DNA of 34,315 bases from NCBI GenBank assembly GCA_002327305.1, contig DCUZ01000019.1, forward strand, positions 47,030 to 81,344, read 5' to 3'. The notes under the pieces were generated by a model, which worked only from the letters and a program-made list of their open reading frames with translations, did not search any database and was not told the origin of the DNA. The stretch comes from Holophagales bacterium UBA2201. GTDB lineage: Bacteria > Acidobacteriota > Thermoanaerobaculia > UBA2201. This document shows positions 12,846 to 20,900 of the stretch, piece after piece. Made by a program: the position numbers and the translations under genes. Position 1 is the stretch's first letter, and each line of letters starts with the position of its first letter.

Positions 12846-13886
12846 ATGAAATATTTCATCCTGTTACCCTTTCTTTTTGTTCTTTGTGGCTGTCAAGGCC
12901 ATGATTCAGACATTGATTCCGAAGACCACAAACCAATGGTCAGCGAAATCTGTGTGGCTCCCACAAGGACCATGGCCGCATTCATCGTTTCTCAAAAGCC
13001 GCCGCAACGCCCTTTCGATATCAAGATCTGGACCTTGGACCTGAACAGCGGCGCCGTGGCACCGACAACCTTGGAAACCTCGCTGGGATTCACTCCCTTC
13101 TCGTGGTCTCCCGATGCCTCCGTCCTGGCCTACAAGAGCCACGATGAAAGCTCAATCCGTCTCTTCGATCTCCGCTCGCTGTCGGAGAGCGTTGTTTCAG
13201 CGTCCGCCCCTTCCAAGGCGGTTGACAATCGCCCCCGGTTCAACACCGTACACTTTTCCCCAACCGGAAAATACTTGGGCTACCTGAGCGGAAATACCCT
13301 CCGAATCCACAATTTCGCCGCCAGACAATCCATGGACGCGGTGCACGCGATTGAAAGCGACAATTGGTGCTGGTTGGCCAATGGCGAAGAAATACTATTC
13401 AATAAAGATGCGCGGCTCCATCGCATGAACGTCTCATCCGGAAAATCCGAGGTTGTATATTCTCCGAAATTGGACTCCAAGGACGATTTCCAATTCCCGT
13501 ATCTGACCTTGTCGCCCGACCCGGACAGCATCGGGTTCTATGCCGGGAAAACCTTTTATGCGCTTGACTTGAACAACAAATCGGCGGACCCCCTTTTCAC
13601 TTGCGACCACTGGTTCACGGAATTTGATTGGAGGGAATCCGGCATTGTGTACCTGGATGCCGCCAATGGCAATCGCCGCAAAAGAGCACGGCTGATGGTC
13701 TTTGATCCCTCGACGAAGACCTCAAGAGAGATCGCCGTCGGCCCCTTTGCCTTCGCCTCCTGGGCCCAAGGCGATACCATCATTGCGAGATCGGGGCGCT
13801 CGCAGATCGTCCTGATCGACGGCCGCACCGGGGCATCACGGCTTTTGTTCGACGCCCAAGCCGGGACATCTAACACCAAGCCCTGA
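12846..13886 (+). CDS. Lipoprotein with beta-propeller-like repeats
   Basis: A 346-residue protein beginning with a lipoprotein signal peptide: a hydrophobic core followed by lipobox Leu13-Cys14-Gly15-Cys16, so Cys16 is the probable acylation site. The mature part has recurring strand patterns of the kind seen in WD40/TolB-like propellers (FSWSPDASVLAYKSHDESSIRLFDL, VHFSPTGKYLGYLSGNTLRIHNF, LTLSPDPDSIGFYAG), about six blades by eye. No enzyme motif is seen. ATG 12846 follows AAAGGAG. The gene is visibly AT-richer than its neighbours, especially over the first 300 bases, with AAA, ATT and TAT codons that are rare elsewhere in the window, which suggests recent acquisition. The 122-base upstream gap has two small hairpins. 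Confidence 0.75.
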   Translation: MKYFILLPFLFVLCGCQGHDSDIDSEDHKPMVSEICVAPTRTMAAFIVSQKPPQRPFDIKIWTLDLNSGAVAPTTLETSLGFTPFSWSPDASVLAYKSHDESSIRLFDLRSLSESVVSASAPSKAVDNRPRFNTVHFSPTGKYLGYLSGNTLRIHNFAARQSMDAVHAIESDNWCWLANGEEILFNKDARLHRMNVSSGKSEVVYSPKLDSKDDFQFPYLTLSPDPDSIGFYAGKTFYALDLNNKSADPLFTCDHWFTEFDWRESGIVYLDAANGNRRKRARLMVFDPSTKTSREIAVGPFAFASWAQGDTIIARSGRSQIVLIDGRTGASRLLFDAQAGTSNTKP

Positions 13887-13993
13887 CCGCGGCCCGATCG
13901 ACGCATATCGCTCAGCGCGTTGCAGCCCTTCCGGCTTGCACATGGCCAAAATGCCGATTCTTATTACGATTCTGACGGGAACCGGTAGGGCGG

Positions 13994-14028
13994 GGGAACT
14001 CGAAACTTTAAACTCGAAACTCTAGACT
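13994..14028 (+). repeat. Heptad repeat tract upstream of the Fe-S operon promoter
   Basis: Five 7-base units ending in CT (GGGAACT, CGAAACT, TTAAACT, CGAAACT, CTAGACT). It shares a 16-base string with the reverse complement of the tract at 10455-10482. The rest of the gap 13887-14204 holds the promoter and a palindrome described separately; 13887-13990 shows nothing recognisable. Confidence 0.8.
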
Positions 14029-14044
14029 TGTTTCTATCCCCCCC

Positions 14045-14073
14045 TTGACACCCCCCCCGGGGGGGAATAAAAT
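14045..14073 (+). promoter_or_regulatory. Promoter of the Fe-S assembly operon with C8G7 spacer
   Basis: TTGACA (14045-14050) and TAAAAT (14068-14073) with a 17-base spacer. The spacer is eight C followed by seven G and AA, a homopolymeric palindrome. The leader to ATG 14205 would be about 125 bases. Confidence 0.75.
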
Positions 14074-14102
14074 GGACGGGAGAGGCCTTATTTACTTGAA
14101 AT

Positions 14103-14116
14103 GGTTAAACTTAACC
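14103..14116 (+). promoter_or_regulatory. Palindrome in the Fe-S operon leader, candidate operator
   Basis: GGTTAA (14103-14108) and TTAACC (14111-14116) are perfect inverted repeats around a 2-base centre, about 25 bases past the predicted transcription start. It sits in AT-rich DNA unlike the rest of the leader. No match to the known IscR sites was recognised. Confidence 0.4.
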
Positions 14117-14204
14117 CTGCCAGGGGCGTCCTCCCGGGGAAACCTGAGGCGAGGAGGGGGGAGGGGGGGCAGGAAGAGGAAAAATCCACTCGATCGGAAC
14201 CCTC

Positions 14205-15368
14205 ATGGAAGTGTATCTGGACCTGGAAAACGCCACCCCCCTGCCGGAGCCCGTCCTCAAGGCGATGCTCCCCTATTTCGGCGCCCGCGCCTACGGCCAC
14301 TCGGCGCTGACCCACCGGATCGGATGGGAGGCCTACGCCGCCGTGGAGGAGTCGCTCGGGCGTCTGGCCCTGGCCCTCGGCGTCCCGCCCGAGGACCTGG
14401 CGCTGACCCACGACGCCGTCGAGGCCGCCAACCTCGCCTTCGAGGGGCTGATCCTGGGACGGCCGATCAAGCGGAAAACGGTGGTCCTCTCGTCCATCGA
14501 GCCGCTGAACATCCTGTACGCGGCGGAGAACCTGGAGCGGCACGGCTTCCGCGTCGTGAAGGTCCCCGTGGACGGCGAGGGGTTCGTCCGGGAGGACGCC
14601 CTGGCCGAGGCCTGCACGGAGGACACCCACAGCGTCGCCGTCTCCTGGGTCAGCCACGAGATCGGGACGATCCAGCGCCTCGACCGCCTCTCCGCCATCG
14701 TGAGGGAACGGGCCCCCGAGGCCTACTTCATCTCCGACCTCTCCGACGCCTTCGGCCGCCTCGCCTTCGAGGGGTCGGCCCTGCCCATCGACATCGGCCT
14801 GGTCACCTCCTACAAGGTCTTCGGCCCCCGGGGCGCCGCGGCCCTCTTCAAGGGCAAGCGGGCCAAATTGAAACCCCTCCTCGCCGGCCCCTACAGCACC
14901 CAGCCGCTGTGGCCGGGCGACGAGAACCTCCCCCTCCTGGTGGGTTTCGCCGAGGCCGCTGAACGGGCGATGGCGGAGCTGAGCGCCCGGACGGCCCACA
15001 TGCGCCGCCTGCGCGACCGGCTCGTCGAAGGACTCCTGGCCATCCCGCACACGATGCTGAACGGCCCACGGACGGAACGGGCCCCCGACAACGCCAACAT
15101 CTCCTTTCTCGGAGCCGAGGGGGAGGCCATCACGGTGGAGTGCTCCGACCATGGGGTCTACGTTTCCTCGGGCTCGGCCTGCACCCGCCGGATGCTCCAG
15201 CCCAGCCATGTCCTCCTCGCCATCGGCCGGAAGTACGAGGCGGCCCACGGCTCCATCCTGATGAAGATCTCCCCCTTCCACACCGACGCCGACATCGACC
15301 ACGTCCTGAAAATCTTCCCGGAGGCCATCGAGCGCCTGCGGAAACTTTCCGGCTTCAAGGAGGCATAG
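14205..15368 (+). CDS. Divergent IscS/NifS-like cysteine desulfurase
   Basis: A 387-residue class V aminotransferase-fold protein of the IscS/NifS branch. Recognisable are YLDLENATPLPEPVL at the N-terminus, SHEIGTIQ (150-157), the PLP-binding Lys204 in TSYKVFGPRG, and the persulfide Cys326 in SSGSACT followed by PSHVLLAIG. Several conserved positions have changed: the PLP-stacking His of the SxEH motif is Pro100, the SGATEAN phosphate-binding loop reads THDAVEAAN, and SAHK reads TSYK. The chemistry may therefore be weakened or redirected, although both Lys and Cys remain. It is the first gene of an operon with a scaffold and a full SufS, so it is a second desulfurase. The ribosome site is poor (GGAACC near the start). 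Confidence 0.8.
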   Translation: MEVYLDLENATPLPEPVLKAMLPYFGARAYGHSALTHRIGWEAYAAVEESLGRLALALGVPPEDLALTHDAVEAANLAFEGLILGRPIKRKTVVLSSIEPLNILYAAENLERHGFRVVKVPVDGEGFVREDALAEACTEDTHSVAVSWVSHEIGTIQRLDRLSAIVRERAPEAYFISDLSDAFGRLAFEGSALPIDIGLVTSYKVFGPRGAAALFKGKRAKLKPLLAGPYSTQPLWPGDENLPLLVGFAEAAERAMAELSARTAHMRRLRDRLVEGLLAIPHTMLNGPRTERAPDNANISFLGAEGEAITVECSDHGVYVSSGSACTRRMLQPSHVLLAIGRKYEAAHGSILMKISPFHTDADIDHVLKIFPEAIERLRKLSGFKEA

Positions 15369-15374
15369 AACGGC

Positions 15375-15860
15375 ATGTCCCGCACCCCCCTGCCCTACAG
15401 CAAGGTCCTCCTGGACCACTTCCGCAACCCCCGCAACCAGGGGCCCATGGAGGCGGCCGACGTCGTCGCCAAGGCCGGCAGCCCCGCCTGCGGCGACATG
15501 ATCACCTTCTACCTCAAGGTCGCCGGCGACGCGGTGGAGCGCATCTCGTTCGAGAGCTACGGGTGCGCCGCCAACATCGGCACCGCTTCGTACCTGACGG
15601 AACTGGTGGCCGGCCGGCCGCTGGAGGAGGCGTGGAAGGTCTCCTGGAAGCGCCTCTCCGACGACCTGGGCGGCCTCCCCAAGGTGAAGTTCCACTGCGG
15701 CATCCTGGCCGTGGGGGCCCTCCAGCGGGCCATCCGTGAGTACTACCGCGCCCGCGGCGCCGTCCCGGCCTGGATACCCCCGGACCTGACGGAGGAGGAG
15801 AAGAACGCCCAGGAAGAGGAAGAGCTGGCCTGCTCCATCGAGCACAAGCTCCACCCATGA
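15375..15860 (+). CDS. U-type Fe-S cluster scaffold (IscU/SufU/NifU-N family)
   Basis: A 161-residue scaffold protein. The three cluster/zinc cysteines and the modulating Asp are present: Cys39 and Asp41 in SPACGDMI, Cys64 in SYGCAANIGTA, and Cys108 in FHCGILAV. The start PYSKVLLDHFRNPRN is typical of the family. The LPPVK loop that the chaperone HscA recognises in IscU appears as LPKVKFHCG, so chaperone use is uncertain. The C-terminal about 40 residues are an acidic extension (LTEEEKNAQEEEELA). It begins six bases after the divergent desulfurase and overlaps sufS by ATGA. It accepts sulfur from a desulfurase and assembles [2Fe-2S] or [4Fe-4S] clusters. Confidence 0.9.
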   Translation: MSRTPLPYSKVLLDHFRNPRNQGPMEAADVVAKAGSPACGDMITFYLKVAGDAVERISFESYGCAANIGTASYLTELVAGRPLEEAWKVSWKRLSDDLGGLPKVKFHCGILAVGALQRAIREYYRARGAVPAWIPPDLTEEEKNAQEEEELACSIEHKLHP

Positions 15861-17083
15861 CCATGGACATCGCCGCCGTCCGCGCCGACTTCCCCATCCT
15901 CGCCCGCACCGTCAACGGAAAGCCCCTGGCCTACCTCGACAACGCCGCCACCTCGCAGAAGCCGCGGCAGGTCCTGGAGGCGGTGGACCGCTACTACCGC
16001 CAGAACAACGCCAACGTCCACCGCGGCGTCCACACGCTGGCCTCCGAGTCCACCGTCCTTTACGAAGAGGCCCACCAAAAGGCCGCCGCATTCCTCAATG
16101 CCCGCTCCTGGCAGGAGATCATCTTCGTCCGCAACACCACCGAGGCCCTCAACCTGGCCGCCACGGCCCTCGCCCTGGGGCACCTGAAACCCGGCGACGA
16201 GGTCCTGATCACACGGGTGGACCACCACTCCAACATCATCCCCTGGTTCCTTCTCAAGGAGCGGTTCGGCATCCTGACGAGGATGGTGGACGCCCTCCCC
16301 GACGGAACCCTCGACCTCGAGGATTTCAAGGCCAAACTGGCGGGACGCCCGAAAGTGGTGGCCATGACCCACGTCTCCAATGTCACCGGTTGGATCTCCC
16401 CCCTGGAGCGCCTGATCCCCCTGGCCCACGAGGCCGGGGCCCTCGTCGTGGTGGACGGGGCGCAGGCGGTGCCGCACTTCCCCGTGGACGTGCAGGCCCT
16501 CGACGCCGACTTCTACGCCTTCTCCGGCCACAAGGTGCTGGCCCCCATGGGGATCGGGGTCCTTTACGGCAAGCGGGAGCTGTTGACCCGGCTCCCACCC
16601 TTCCTGGGCGGCGGCGACATGCTGGAGACCGTCTGCGTGGTGGGGGGGGTCTGCTCCCTCTGCCTCAAGGCCCTGCCGTGGAAATACGAGGCGGGGACCG
16701 CCAATGTGGACGGGGCGGTGGGGCTCACCGCCGCCATCGATTATCTGGCCGGCCTTGGCTGGGACGCCGTCCGGCCCCACGAGGAATCCCTGTTCCGCCG
16801 GACGGTGGAGGGGATGCGCCGGATGAAGCACGTCCGCCTCATCGGGCCGGAGGACCTGTCGCGGCGGGTGGGGTGCGTCCCCTTCACCGTGGAGGGGCTC
16901 TCCGCCTCCGAGGTGGCCACGGCCCTCGACGGCGAGGGGATCGCCATCCGTTCCGGGTTCCACTGCGCCCAGCCCCTTCACGAACGCCTCGGCCTTTCGT
17001 CCAGCGCCCGCATCTCGCTGGCCTTTTACAACACGGAGGCGGAGGTGGACCGCTGCCTGGCCGTCCTGGAATCCCTGGGATGA
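15857..17083 (+). CDS. sufS: SufS-type cysteine desulfurase
   Basis: A 408-residue group II cysteine desulfurase. Seen are YLDNAATSQKP, NANVHRGVH, DHHSNIIPW (PLP-stacking His), DGAQAVPH, FSGHK with PLP Lys226, and the active-site loop RSGFHCAQPL with Cys370. It removes sulfur from cysteine, forming a persulfide for the scaffold encoded upstream. An unusual insertion follows GGGDM: TVCVVGGVCSLCLKALPWKYEAGT holds Cys260, Cys266 and Cys269 and is about four residues longer than the usual loop. ATG 15857 overlaps the scaffold stop; ATG 15863 (MDIAAVRADFP) is an equally good start. No sufBCD genes are in the window. Confidence 0.92.
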   Translation: MTMDIAAVRADFPILARTVNGKPLAYLDNAATSQKPRQVLEAVDRYYRQNNANVHRGVHTLASESTVLYEEAHQKAAAFLNARSWQEIIFVRNTTEALNLAATALALGHLKPGDEVLITRVDHHSNIIPWFLLKERFGILTRMVDALPDGTLDLEDFKAKLAGRPKVVAMTHVSNVTGWISPLERLIPLAHEAGALVVVDGAQAVPHFPVDVQALDADFYAFSGHKVLAPMGIGVLYGKRELLTRLPPFLGGGDMLETVCVVGGVCSLCLKALPWKYEAGTANVDGAVGLTAAIDYLAGLGWDAVRPHEESLFRRTVEGMRRMKHVRLIGPEDLSRRVGCVPFTVEGLSASEVATALDGEGIAIRSGFHCAQPLHERLGLSSSARISLAFYNTEAEVDRCLAVLESLG

Positions 17084-17352
17084 GCTGGCAGAATTACGTC
17101 GGGCACATCGACGACACCTGCGGGCAGGAGAAGGATTTCATCCTCCTCCTCAAGCCGGAGAAAAAAGGGGAGGCGATCGCCCGCATCCGGGCGGTCATGA
17201 CGGTGGATCGCCGGATCGGGGACATCATGCTCCAGGGGACCCTTCTCGGGACGGAAGCCACCTTCTTCTGCAACGGGAAGCTGATCCTGAAGGGGCTGGG
17301 CAGCCGGGAGAACCTGGAACGCTTCCTGGATTCATTGTTCCCGGCTTCTTAG
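17080..17352 (+). CDS. Small unknown protein coupled to sufS
   Basis: A 90-residue protein, not recognised. It overlaps the sufS stop by ATGA, so it is translated with the Fe-S operon. It has two cysteines (14 and 64) and an alternating strand/helix pattern: FILLLKPEKKGEAIARIRAVMTVDRR, then a strand pair ending FFCNGKLILKGL, then a C-terminal helix. No CxxC or other metal motif is seen. A role in sulfur transfer or as an assembly accessory is inference from position only. Confidence 0.7.
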   Translation: MSWQNYVGHIDDTCGQEKDFILLLKPEKKGEAIARIRAVMTVDRRIGDIMLQGTLLGTEATFFCNGKLILKGLGSRENLERFLDSLFPAS

Positions 17353-17364
17353 GCCTCGGTTGTG

Positions 17365-17388
17365 GGGCGCGGCATGCAGCGCCCCTAC
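17365..17388 (-). repeat. REP-like element: GTAG plus hairpin
   Basis: GGGCGCGGCA pairs with TGCAGCGCCC (one mismatched pair) over 17365-17384, followed by CTAC (17385-17388). Read on the minus strand it is GTAG plus hairpin, a sister of 10655-10678. It lies just after the Fe-S operon. Confidence 0.7.
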
Positions 17389-17439
17389 TGGTTATTATAT
17401 CCATCTAACATTTATTTGCGCCCCTTTCCGTCAAACACC

Positions 17440-17469
17440 TTGAACCCGAGGCCCGTATTGTGATATGGT
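17440..17469 (+). promoter_or_regulatory. Possible promoter of the cytochrome gene
   Basis: TTGAAC (17440-17445) and TATGGT (17464-17469) are 18 bases apart, upstream of an AAGGAGAG ribosome site. Both boxes are imperfect. Confidence 0.35.
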
Positions 17470-17497
17470 AAGCCGAATTTTATTTAAGGAGAGACCT

Positions 17498-17848
17498 ATG
17501 AAGAGAGCCACCGTGTTGTTCACTTTCCTGGCGTTCATCCTTGTCCTGGCCGGCTCCCTGGCGGCGGCCGACGCCCCGGCCGACATCAAACTCACGGCCA
17601 AGAACGGCGATGTCACGTTCCCCCACAAGGCCCACGCGGAGGCGCTGAAGATCGCCTGCGCCACCTGCCACCACACCACCAAGGAGGGCGAGGCGGTCCA
17701 GAAGTGCTCCGCCTGCCACGGCGTGGACGCCAAGGCCCCCAAGGCGCAGGACGCCTTCCACAAGCAGTGCCAGGGCTGCCACAAGGACGAGAACGCCAAA
17801 AACGCCAAGAAGGCGCCCGTCAAATGCACGGAGTGTCACAAGAAATAG
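17498..17848 (+). CDS. Tetrahaem class III cytochrome c (c3 family)
   Basis: A 116-residue periplasmic cytochrome. A signal peptide covers residues about 1-24 (hydrophobic core, cleavage after SLAAA). Four c-type haem sites are visible: CATCH (54-58), CSACH (70-74), CQGCH (91-95) and CTECH (110-114). Four further His residues (43, 46, 59, 88) could supply the distal ligands, giving bis-His low-potential haems as in cytochrome c3. Such proteins carry electrons in the periplasm of anaerobes, for example to or from hydrogenases or metal reductases. ATG 17498 follows AAGGAGAG; an upstream in-frame start would disrupt the signal peptide. It is a single gene closed by a strong terminator. Confidence 0.9.
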   Translation: MKRATVLFTFLAFILVLAGSLAAADAPADIKLTAKNGDVTFPHKAHAEALKIACATCHHTTKEGEAVQKCSACHGVDAKAPKAQDAFHKQCQGCHKDENAKNAKKAPVKCTECHKK

Positions 17849-17871
17849 CGGCACCACCATAGGTGAAACCA

Positions 17872-17905
17872 AAAGGGGGGCCCCGTGGGCCCCCCTTTAA
17901 TTTTT
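17872..17905 (+). terminator. Bidirectional intrinsic terminator
   Basis: A perfect 12-bp stem (17872-17883 with 17887-17898) with a 3-base loop is followed by TTTAATTTTT on the plus strand. On the minus strand it is followed by TTTTGGTTT. It separates the convergent cytochrome and protease genes. Confidence 0.85.
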
Positions 17906-17922
17906 CCTGCAGAAGCGCAGGA

Positions 17923-20900
17923 TCACTTCTGCGCCGGGATGAAGAAGGCGTCGTTGCTGGTGGTCCGATTGTCCACGACGGAAGCGTAGGCGTAGACGCT
18001 GCCGCCCGAGAGGACGGAGACCTCGCCCAGCGCCACCGCATGCGGCGCGGCAATGCCGAGGTCGCTGAAGATGTTGACCTGGAAATTGCCGTGGGCGGGG
18101 ACGGGGTAGGTCTTGAACCCCAGGACCGACCGGTTGGCGTCGTACAGCTTCACCTGCACCTGGGCGCCCTGGCCGGAAACCTCGGTGAACCCCACGTTGC
18201 TCCGGTAGTCGGCGGTGTTGGCCAGTTGGAGCAGAAGGCCCGTCTCGCCGGGGGCGATGAGGTCCGCGGCGGCCCCCCGGGCGGGGATGAACTGCCCGAA
18301 GGTCCCCAGCCCTGCCGTCGAGGTGTAGGTGCGGGAGGTGACGATCAACCCCTGGGATGACTGAAGGTGCAGGGCCCCCGAGGTGTTGCCCGTGACGGAG
18401 GGGAAGAGGGTGGTGAGAATGTCATCGCGGGAGACCAGCTCCCCCTGCCCGATCGTGAGATTGGCGGTGGCGGTGGCGCCGGCGGCCACGTAGGTGAGGG
18501 TGACCGCCTGGGAGGCGAACGGGTTGTAGAGGCGCAAATCGGTGCGCCAGTTGGACCCGTACCCCCCCTGCGTCCGGGCGGCGGCGGCCACCACCTGATG
18601 CGCCTGCCCCTGGACGTCGCCGGCGCGCTGGATGGGGATGAAGATGGGATCGGAGGAGATGTTGTCGGCGACGGAGGCGTAGGCGGCGAACACGGCCCCC
18701 GGCGTGGAAGAGGTCACGACCGCGTAGGCGTCGTCCACGGCGGCCGAAGTGAGGGCGTCCATGACATAGTTCTGCTGGTAGTGCTCGAAGGGGTTGAGGG
18801 TGCGCGACCAGTCCCCGATGTGCGACCCGTCCGCCCGGTGGAAGGAGAATTTGACCTCGACGAAACCGCTCCCCGCATTCACCACCCCCACGTTGGTCCG
18901 GAACCCGGCGTTTTTGGCCAGGTGCAGGAGGATCCCCTCCTCCCCGCTTTTGAGCAGGCGGGAGGAGAGGGTGGCGGGGATGAACTGCCCGTAGGTGCCC
19001 AGGACCCCGCGGTCGTTGTAGGTGCGGGAGGTGATCGCCAGGGGTTGGGTGGAGGTCAGCCACAGGGCCCCCGCCAGGTTGTTGAGGCGGAACATGCTCC
19101 CCACGATGTCCCCCAGCCGGACGAACCGGAACCCCGGCAGGATCACCTCGGACCCGGCGGCGGCGGCGTTGTCCTGCCCGCTGGGGAGGAAGTAGGCGTA
19201 GACCGAGATCTCTGCGCTTCGGGGGTTGTGGACCACCACGTCGGAGAGCCAGTTGGTGTTGTTGGCCCCCTGGGCCTTGGCCGCCGCCGGAAGAAGATAG
19301 GTGTAGGGCTGGGCGGTGGTCAGCGGCGGGACGATGCCGCGTCCGTAGACGATGACCTGCTTGGTGGCGGATGAGGTTCCGAAGGCATTGGAAACCGTCA
19401 GCGTGACGGGGAAGGTGCCGGAGAAAAGATAGGTGTGGACGGGGTTCTGCTCCATCGAGGTGGTCCCGTCACCGAAGTCCCAGGACCAGGCGGTGGGGAC
19501 GAGGGAGGAGGCGTCCACGAACTGAAGGCCGGTGCCGATCTCGGGGCGGCCGGCGAACCAGGCAAAATCGGCCACCGGCGGGGCGTTGAAACCGTAGATC
19601 CAGGCCACCCCCGCGGCGTCATCGGGGTGGGGCGTCCGCTTGTTGCTCGAGGGGCCCGATCCGGCGTAGCCGTACATCACCTTGTCCCGATCGTCGCCAT
19701 CCCCGTAGAGGTCGCGCAGGGTGAGCCAGTGGCCGGTCTCGTGGAGGACGATGGAATGGACGTCAAAGGCCCCGCTGGGCGTGGTTTCGGCGATGCTGTA
19801 GTTGAACTTGGTGTTGAGGACGAGGTCGGCCTCCACCATGTATCCCTGGGCATTGGACCAATAGGTGGCGTAGCCGAGGGTGTTTTCGTAGCCGGGCCCG
19901 AGGTCGGAGGCCATGATCTCGCTCTTTCCATTGTTGCGCAGGTCCCGATTCTCCGTGGTCCCGGCCTGGGTGAACACGATGTTGCCGTGCTGGCCCCAGG
20001 TCCCGGTGGAGGCCGCCACGGTGGCGGTCCAATCGGGGATATTACTTCCGAGGTAATAGGAGATCGTGGGGGGGGCGCCGTTCCATTTCATGCCGCCGTA
20101 GCCGAAGGAGACCTTGTAATCGTACCCCGGCGACTTGGCCCCGGCGCTGTTGGTCACCCAGACGGGACCGGTGGCGGCGGAGCCGGGATACCCGGCCACG
20201 CGCCCGATGGGCACCTGCACCCGGATGACATTGTCGTTCCATTCGGAGATGGTCGAGCCGGTGATGGTGGACTGCCCCTCGAAGGTGAACTGGACGCGGC
20301 TGCTGGTCCCCTTGGTGCCGAACCCCACGCCGCGGATGTAGGCCTCGGTGCCGGTGCCGGCGGAGGCCTTCTCCGGGTGCATCTCCACGATCATGGGGCC
20401 GGTGCCCGGCTGGTCCTCCGCGGGGGGCTCCATCTTCTTGGCGATGAGGGCCCACTCCTTGTTGGACGGATCCATGAAGTCGTCGGGAGCGGCCTGCCCC
20501 TCCCGGTAGGATTCGATGCGGAAATCGTATTCCTGGCGCGCGGAACCGTAGAGATTGAGGATCCGCGCGTCGGTGGAATCGTAGTTGGTGATGACATAGA
20601 GCGGGGTGGTATAAAGGTGGGACCAGGCGGTGGTCCCCGCCAGGCGCCAATAGACCTTGTCGAAGACGGTGATGGAGCCGCTCCCCCCCTTGACGTCGGC
20701 GTCCCACAGGAGGCGGCCGAACTGGATGTACCCGTCGCCGTCATAGTCCACCTCGTAGTCCCAGTTCGCCAAAACCAGATTGGAGGTCAGCGCCCGTCCC
20801 GGCGGGGCGGCGGCGTCCGCCGGCTTCTCGATCCGGGAAGCGTCCAACGGGGAGATGGCGCCCCCCGATTCGACGACGGGGCCGAGCCCCAGAAGGGTCC

